A DNA stretch of 64,000 nt from Eucommia ulmoides (lineage: Eukaryota; Streptophyta; Magnoliopsida; Garryales; Eucommiaceae). Position 1 is the stretch's first letter; the number at the start of each line of letters is the position of its first letter. Shown here piece by piece: positions 57,347 to 64,000 of this stretch. Where the stretch lies: positions 34,981,534 through 35,045,533 of the forward strand of contig CM028330.1 of assembly GCA_016647705.1 (NCBI GenBank), read 5' to 3'. The position numbers and the translations under genes are program-made. A model generated the notes under the pieces. It ran no database searches. It was not told the DNA's origin and worked only from the letters and a program-made list of their open reading frames with translations.

Positions 57347-58530
57347 GTGATGATGTTGATACAAAGTTCAATTCCTAACTCTGTTGAAGATGCTCTTTCT
57401 TTTGTATCTAACCAACCATATCTATTATGTAAGTCGATGCCTAGCACTGAAACCTGGCAGAAATTTCCAGAATGTGATAAACTTACTCAGGTTGGCCATG
57501 GGGAAGTTATCCCCTTGGCTCAGGGAGAAAAAGATGATATTGGTTTTCCTTCCTCAAATATTCCAAGGAGCTCTTCCCAGCTATCAACTATCAGTGCTAT
57601 ATCTGAAAGTTCTACACCTATGTGTGTATACCAGCGAAGAAAACAGAAAAAATACTCTGTTGCTGTTTGCCCAGCTCAGGTATCTGTCAACATGAAGCCG
57701 AATGATTGTTGTCTTTCAGCCATCACTTCAGAGGCTCCAACAGCGGTTCTCGAGGAACCTATGGTGTTTCTAGTTGGGACTGAAGCAGTTAGATCTCCTG
57801 GTATGCTTCATGCTGAATTCAATGGAGGCGCTCTTGTTTCAAATTCAGAATCTTTTGATGGTTGTTCTGGTGGGGAGCCTGTTGCTGAAGAAGCCTCAAG
57901 AAGTGGCATGGCCAAAGTTTTGGAATTTTCCTGTGGAAATGATAGCTGTTCTTCTTCAAAATCAAACATGGATCTTGTTTCAGCTTCATTTAAATCTGAT
58001 GACAATGACACCGGTGAGTGCTCCTCTTCTGGTGCATTTTCTATCGAGGGATTGCAGGATGATATGTCTGGAAGGGATATCTGTATCTCAATTCTTAGGA
58101 GTGGGGGGCTGCTTGCAGGAGTTTGGCATGAGAGGGTTTGCACTTCTGGATCTGTTATTACCGGTGGCAGCCGCTGTTCGAGGCCATGCAAAGTTTGTGA
58201 TCTTGAAGAAATTACGACAAAGATGATAATTTGTGACAATTGTGAGGAAGCATTTCATGTTTCTTGCTGTATACCCCGTATGAAGATGACACCTGTTGAT
58301 GAGTGGTTCTGTCACTCTTGTTTGAGGAAGAAACATAAAATATTGAACGAAGGAAACATGAAGTCGTTGGATCTCAGCAGTGAAAGGAGAATATGTAGAA
58401 GTACAATGCAGAAAGGCGAAATAGGGCCAATTCTGTCCATGTTGAGATACAGTGAACCATATACAAGCAGCGTTCGGATTGGAAACAAATTTCAAGCAGA
58501 AATTTCTGGCTGGTCTGGTCCACTTGTTGA
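57347..58530 (+). CDS. PHD-finger protein, first visible coding exon
   Basis: The exon begins after a TATCTTAG acceptor. The first ATG is at 57350, and the frame is open to the donor GA|GTATGT at 58530/58531. The PHD finger lies at about residues 280-324 from that ATG: CKVC, CDNC, HVSC and CHSC give the full C4HC3 zinc ligand set, with W in EWFC. A conserved-looking lead (RDICISILRSGGLLAGVW) precedes it and VRIGNKFQAEISGWSGP follows. PHD fingers read histone tails, so a nuclear chromatin role is expected. The N-terminal 240 residues are Ser-rich and probably disordered. Codon use and the absence of stops contrast with the decayed elements around it. I cannot name the orthologue with certainty; the architecture resembles EHD3-like plant PHD proteins. 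Earlier coding exons cannot be excluded. Confidence 0.9.
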
Positions 58531-59390
58531 GTATGTTCACTCAGTAACTCTTTCATTGACTCTTTAATGGTTACTGCCTTTCTGGTCATTTCCATTTATT
58601 ATTGGTGATTCATTAGTAAGTTTAGGTAAAACAGAACTAAAAATGAGTGTTATATATGGAGTGAGATGAGTGGATAACAATCCTCATACGGACCTTGTTC
58701 AATTCCAAGAGGCTCGTTAGGTTACACTGGTTTGGGGAAGAAGATTAAACTCCTCTGATGTGTTATGCATGGGCCTATTCACTATACTTTCACAGATACT
58801 TGCATTTTTTGCTGCATCACCGATTAATTCAGCAATAACATATTATGGCTTATGAGTATCAGCACAAATAACAACCAAAACAAAAGTAAGCAGCAGGACT
58901 GGAACTGTTTTACTGTATATCTTAAGCAGTTGTAAGCTGTTCATGACCTGATTTTTCGGGTTATTTTTATTTTGTTGACCTTTTTGTTGTGTTATTGATG
59001 TTGTCTTCTGCGGTTGGTGATCCATGGAACCTACCTATGTTGTCTTCTTTTGTGTCTTTTTAACTGAATATAATTAGATGCTGTTTGGTTCAGTTTTCCA
59101 AAATTGTTATGAAAATTTATAAAACAGGTTTTCTTTTTTTTCTTTTTTTTTTTAATTTTTTTTTAATTTTTGGAAATTTGTGAGAAGTTGTTTGGTTTAG
59201 TTTTGAAAAAGATAATATTTATTAATAATGTGTTATAAAGTTAAAAAGTATAACTGATGTGATTGATTGTAATATAATGCTGAAAAGTAGAGATAATGAT
59301 GATGTTTGTTGTTGGGTGAATGTGGTAGAAATTGTTTTAGAGAAATAAAACAAAGATATAAAGAAAATATTAAAATTAAATTTATAAAAT

Positions 59391-61995
59391 AATGGAACAA
59401 CAACAAAGCCTTTGTCCCATCTAAATAGGGTCAACTACATGAATCCTTTTGCACCATATAGATTGTTCAAGGGTCATCGCCTCATTTAATTTCAAACCAA
59501 TCAGATTATTCTTAATTGTTTCATGCCACATTTTCTTAGGTCTACCTTTCCCCGTTGGAGCACCTTCCACTTAAATTAAATTACTTTTTCGCTCCGATGC
59601 GTCCTCAAGTCTTCTATACATATTCCAAACCATTGTAAATGATTTTCTCTCATTACTAACTTTATCCATCCTTGTCTTACTACTCATCTACCTAAACATT
59701 TTCATTTTTGCTACCCTTACTTTTTGAACGCGTCTCTGTTTACTCCCTAACATTTTGAACCAAAGAGAATCGCCGGTCTTATCGCAGTTTTTTTAGAACT
59801 TTCTTTTCAATTTTAATGGTATTGCTACGATCACAAATCACTCCACCTGCAGTTTTTCACTTTTTGCAGTTTTTCACTTTAACAATCATGCCTTGACTCT
59901 ATGTGTGATGTCCTCAATTTCTCCATTCCCCTTATGTATAGAACCTAAGTATTTAAAATTATCAAGTCTAGGGAACTCATGATCTCCATTTTTTTTAACC
60001 ATGTCATCATATCTTTGATTATTTGCAAAATTGCAATGCATGTATTTTGTGTTAAAACTACTGATCTTTAATCCTTAGACTCTAAGGCTTCCCATCAATG
60101 TTTTGACTTAATGTTAAGATCTCTTTCTATTTCATCAATTAGTAGTAGTACTATGCTATACACAAACAACATTGTCCATGATATCCCATCTTGAATTTTT
60201 CGTCAGTTCATTCATCACTAAAGCATAGAGGTAAGGACTTAAAGTCGTTCCTTGTGCGAACCTATATTAAATGGAAAAGCACAAGTATCACCTCCTACCT
60301 TTAGAACTTAGTAACAATACCTTCGTACATGTCCTTAATCACCTTAATATAATCGTCGGATACGGGTTTTTTTTTCCTGTAACCAACCATAAGTTCTCTG
60401 GGTACTAGTTCATACGCTATTTCCAAGTCCACAAAAACGATATGTGGATCTTTCTTCCTTTCCCAATATTTCTCCTTTAATTGCCTAAGTAAATATATGG
60501 TTTCAGTGCTTGACTAGTTAGGCATAAATTCAAATTGATTCTCTTCTATGCTTGTCTTATGTCTTATTCGATATTCTATCTCTCTTCCAAAGTTTTGTGG
60601 TATGACTCATAAACTTTATGCCTTGATATTTTGTTCAACTTTGGACATTTTCTTTTGTTTTTGTTAATAGTATCCTCCAATCATCTGACATGCTCATATT
60701 TCTCAATGTCATGGAATAGTTTAATTAGCCAATCTATCGCAAGATCTCCCAAACAATTTCAAACATCTATTGGGATCTCCTCCGACCCCACTGATTTTTC
60801 ATTACTCAGCTTCCTTAATGGTATTATAACTTTCGAAGTCTTAATATTTCTACTCAACTTATGAATCCTACAAACTTGGCAGTTCTAAACTTGATTTCCC
60901 AACGTTGCTCTCATTGAATAAACTACAAAAATAACTTCTTTGTCGTTCCATAAATCTTCATCCTTTACTAAAACCTTTTGGTTAACGTTTTTGATACATC
61001 TAACACTTTCTAGATCTCTATTCTTCCTTTCACATATCTTAGTAAGCTTGTATATATCCCCCTTTTGTTTCCAATTTTCAATACAAATCATCATAAGCCT
61101 GAGCTTAGATTCTTTAATAGCTTTTCTTGCCTCCTTTTTTGCCTGTTTGTACTTCTCCCGACTCTCCCTACTTTGGCGCTTTTGCCACTCATAAAATATT
61201 TTTTATCCTGAACTGCTTTATGAACCTCCTCAGTCCATCACCAACTTTGCCTATATTGTGGTCCACCTCCTCTACATTTTTGTAGAACATCTCTTCTTAT
61301 ATCTCTAATACGACTTGTCATATCATCTCACATTTTACTTCGTCAAGTCTCTTCAACAAGTCCTCTTTGCTAATTTTATCCTTAGACAACTCTTTCTTTT
61401 CTCCTTTTGAGATCTCTCCATCGTATCTTTGGTTGCTTGCTTACTTTAAACTCCCTCTTCCACTCATTAAGCTTTAAATCAGTTATCATCAATCTATGTT
61501 TAGTTGCAATAATCTCTCTCGGTATTTTTTTGCATTCCTTGCCTACTAAAAGATCCTTTAATATCATCAATCTATGTTTAGTTGCAATAATCTCTCTCGG
61601 TATTATTTTGCATTCCTTGCCTACTAAAAGATCCTTTAATATTTGGCTACTCATAGCTCCACTCTTAATTTTGATAAGGTGCTCATCTCTCTTCCTAAAC
61701 GATGTACTCAAAAACACTAAATTATACATCATTGCAAATATAAAACCCTCTTTACTACGTTCTTTCCTCCAAATCCATAACCACCGTATACTCTATCATA
61801 TGTCCTACAATCCTTCCTTAAATGCCCACTCAAATCTCCTCCAATAAATATTTTCTCTTGTATAATTATACCTTGAACGACTTCATCCATATATTTTCCA
61901 CCAATTCTCTTATCTTTCCTGCAAGTGTTCCTATACTCCAAGTTACTAACCTAAGCTTATTGTCATGGACTAGTTTCTTTATCCGCACGCATTAA
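59391..61995 (-). mobile_element. RTE-type LINE, 5' truncated and broken
   Basis: Read on the minus strand, the endonuclease end comes first (about 61941-61390), with EKIFIGGDLSGHLRKDC and YGGYGFGGKN and later KHRLMITDLKLNEWKREF. Next is the linker near 61094-60950, KICERKNRDLESVRCIKNVN and QKVLVKDEDL, a phrase characteristic of plant RTE LINEs. RT remnants lie at about 60430-60150 (for example IKDMYEG). The C-terminal phrase GKGRPKKMWHETIKNN and then IWCKRIHVVDPI lies at 59560-59420. The 3' end is a GTTGTTGTT tail at about 59395, usual for RTE. Stops and frame shifts are many. It lies antisense within the PHD gene intron. Confidence 0.85.
61485..61640 (-). repeat. 78-bp tandem duplication inside the LINE endonuclease
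   Basis: Two adjacent 78-bp units (61485-61562 and 61563-61640) differ at one base. The duplication is in frame and adds 26 residues (each unit contains KDLLVGKECK and REIIATKHRLM). Confidence 0.92.
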
Positions 61996-62799
61996 CTATA
62001 ATGCGACAATGCTTTGCTTATTTGACATTGTATCTGGGTGAAGACGCGACGCATCGCTTCCGGAGACGCCCTGGAATGCCCCTGGAACGCCCTTGTCTAT
62101 TTCTCACTATATTTGAGTGGTGGTAATGTAGAGAATCGCAAGTAGGAGACGCCTCAACGTGTAATCTAGTAGGATTCATATCATAAGAGTTCTGACAAAG
62201 TTTTACGCTGGCTGTCAGCTATCTAACACCACCCTCCTCCTTTACCTAAGTTTGGGACTGACTGTGTATGTAATAAAGCATAAAACACACACAAGCAAAG
62301 TTTTTGTAAAATAATAGAAGTATAATATTAAATGTATGTGATGTGATAGATTAAGTATTATAAAATGTATTATGTAGAAGTGTTTTTGAGTTGTGTTATT
62401 AAAAGAGAAATAGTAGTAGTTTTAGTTTTTGGATACTGAGAATGCTACTCAAGTAGCGAATCAACAACACCTTATATATTCTGTGTAAGGATTTTGGTCA
62501 TGAGTCAACTTTTGCATTTTACTTAATTTGGTACTTTGTACGTCTTTTCCCTTCAATTTTTTTTTTGCCTCTTTTAAGCCCACTCTAGAACATGGCCATA
62601 TATTGTCACGCCTGAACATGGTTTTGTTCTGCTTGATCATCAACTGATTCTGTTTGAACTTTGAAGTGCCTTTTTTTCTATATGTTCCATTGGACTGTCA
62701 CATTTTTTCTTGCCGTTTGCCTTTTCGTTTGTCCAATTTTGTTTCTTTCGCCTTTTTTTTCCCCAGTTATTTATTACTATTTTGAGTTTTTTGGTGCAG

Positions 62800-62860
62800 T
62801 GAGATTTATCCTGCGAGGGATCTTTTGGAAATGAATGCTTCAGAGACTATTAGCTTGCGT
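62800..62860 (+). CDS. PHD-finger protein, second visible exon
   Basis: 61 bp between the acceptor GGTGCAG and the donor CGT|GTGAGG. It completes the split Asp codon and reads DEIYPARDLLEMNASETISL R. Phases on both sides are consistent (enters at phase 2, leaves at phase 0), which supports the joins. Small exons of this kind are usual after the PHD exon. If the donor were not used, the frame would stay open into 63115, but that reading loses the conserved block found in the next exon. Confidence 0.8.
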
Positions 62861-62955
62861 GTGAGGATTTCATTTTGTATAGTATTTCTTTTGGCTGCAG
62901 CCGTGCAGTGTATCCGTCGTGCTTACAATCAGTCTTCATATTTAATCATCTTCAG

Positions 62956-63074
62956 GACTCGAGTTGCAACAAGTCTTCCAAACTCAGTTCCATTGGTAAT
63001 TGGCTGCAATGTCAAGAGGTTATTGAGGGTGTCAAAGAAGGTATCGATGGAACCATTTGTGGGAAGTGGCGCAG
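62956..63074 (+). CDS. PHD-finger protein, third visible exon
   Basis: 119 bp from the acceptor CATCTTCAG to the donor GCAG|GTAAGC. It reads DSSCNKSSKLSSIGNWLQC, then CQEVIEGVKEGIDGTICGKW. The pair of clauses GNWxQC and GTxCGKWRR is a conserved region downstream of the finger in plant PHD proteins of the EHD3-like kind, as I recall them. The split Arg codon at the end requires another exon beyond 64000. The region outside the finger may help target binding; its role is unknown to me. Confidence 0.85.
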
Positions 63075-64000
63075 GTAAGCTGATAACATATTACACAATC
63101 ATGCAAATACCATGAATTATTTCTGTTCTAGAGTTTAGTTGGAAACTATGTTTGCCTTAGGAGTATGACAAGACCATGGTAGGTGGATCTAATTTGTTAA
63201 AGTAAAAATAGATAAAAGAAGAATGAGATGACTTGACATAAATAGTTTGACCTCCCTGTTTTTACATAAAATATGAGCTACTTGAGAACCCTTATACAAA
63301 GGCAAAAATTAAACTACCTTCTAACGCGCTCCCTCAAACTGGAGCATATAGACATGTAGACAAAAAATTTACAACCAATCACCAAGTGCCAAGTCATCGA
63401 TTGGAAAAGAAATTGTGGTTAATAAAAGAAATGCCACACGTACAAGTTGGGATCATTGTTGACCGATTAAATCAAGCCATAAGTCAATTAAATAATTGAC
63501 ACCAGACCTGCCAATAAAATCGCACCACTTGTCAAGCGGACCCATGTGGGAGAAATAAATAAATTATAAAAAAAATGACAATAAATTTCTTAATTAATAT
63601 ATTTTCTTAAAAAGTACACAAGTTAAGATTATTTATTAACAATATAAAGCTCCCTCCAACGTTCACATCAAGCAACCAAATAATCTTCAAGTCAAAGTGA
63701 TGATAAAACTTGTAAATCTCTACTTGTTGAGCCTATATATTTACGTAAGAGATTTATCCTCTCAAATCAAAAGCTCGTTAATCTTCTCCGGCCAAATTAG
63801 AAATCGTTTCCGCTACACTGGGATCAAGCTATTGAAGCCCTCAGCTGTTACCGATGTTCTGATCGATTAATCTTCGCCCTTATATCAGAAAGGATTAATC
63901 AATCATCTCGAGCTCGAGATCAAGCTACCCAAGCTCTCGAAAGACAACTATTCAAAGAGATTAATCAGAGGACTTTTCTATTTTTATAGAAATCACATGA
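63075..64000 (+). other. Next intron of the PHD gene, continuing out of the window
   Basis: It starts with a GTAAGC donor. It contains CGCTCCCTCAAACTGGAGC at about 63327, wording common in copia-type insertions, so a further element may lie here. No exon is recognisable up to 64000. Confidence 0.6.

Larger units (their letters stand above)
58531..62799 (+). other. 4.3 kb intron of the PHD gene
   Basis: The donor GTATGTTCAC and acceptor TTTTTTGGTGCAG fit plant introns, and joining the exons restores the frame (GA + T gives Asp). It hosts an antisense RTE-type LINE at 59391-61995. The remainder is AT-rich. The stretches 59070-59390 and 62270-62460 have similar AT-rich texture and may be halves of one older repeat split by the LINE. 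Confidence 0.85.

Noticed and set aside
57774-58540. Other-frame and minus-strand open stretches across the PHD exon
   Set aside because: They lie opposite or out of frame with the PHD finger exon, which has the full zinc ligand set and fitting splice phases.
59070-62460. A MITE split by the LINE (59070-59390 and 62270-62460)
   Set aside because: Texture is similar, but I could not find matching termini or a target duplication.
62825-63115. Single open frame of 96 codons covering the second PHD exon and onward
   Set aside because: Splicing at 62860/62956 gives the conserved GNWLQC and CGKWRR block in phase, whereas reading through loses it.
1-64000. tRNA, rRNA or organelle-derived DNA
   Set aside because: Apart from tRNA-primer sites and the SINE promoter boxes, I saw no cloverleaf, rRNA or plastid/mitochondrial gene wording on either strand.

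Overview
This 64 kb window is nuclear DNA of a flowering plant, most likely a eudicot. The signs are AT-rich spacers, GT-AG introns, a plant-type PHD-finger gene, an Au-type SINE, hAT-type MITEs and layers of decayed Ty3/gypsy and Ty1/copia elements. One credible host gene is visible. It is incomplete in the window: three coding exons lie between 57.3 and 63.1 kb on the + strand, and the gene runs off the right end. About 80% of the window is mobile-element sequence, and almost every element reading frame is broken by stops or frameshifts.

Layout. 1-11.85 kb: the right part of a degenerate Tat-lineage Ty3/gypsy element on + (gag, protease, RT, RNase H, integrase, then a decayed antisense ORF with its own TATA box, then the 3' LTR). 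11.85-28.2 kb: a nested stack. It holds a minus-strand Tat-type LTR interrupted by a solo LTR, a Sirevirus-like copia 3' end on + split by a 4.2 kb non-autonomous minus-strand element (LTRs, PBS, PPT and TSD all visible), and a minus-strand Sirevirus-like copia pol split by a 2.6 kb solo LTR with an exact 5-bp TSD. 28.2-38.7 kb: a Tat-type non-coding element with LTR-like ends, four families of tandem repeats and two hAT-like insertions with 8-bp target duplications. 38.7-43 kb: an internally deleted Sirevirus-like copia with its 3' LTR. 43-49 kb: LTR fragments, including a large imperfect inverted repeat. 49-57 kb: MITEs, a SINE, an L1 relic and a short-LTR retroelement with a perfect initiator-Met primer binding site. 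57.3-64 kb: the PHD-finger gene, whose 4.3 kb intron carries an antisense RTE-type LINE.

How it fits together: the left three quarters are gene-poor heterochromatin-like sequence built by repeated insertion of elements into elements, and the right end enters a gene. I found no convincing new enzymatic or defence system. The most unusual items are the antisense ORF with its own promoter-like box, minisatellites shared between different retroelements, the tandem-repeat-rich 3' region of the Tat-type element, the inverted repeat near 46-48 kb, and the short-LTR element with tandem copies of its LTR/PPT junction. All family assignments come from reading the sequence; no database search was run.
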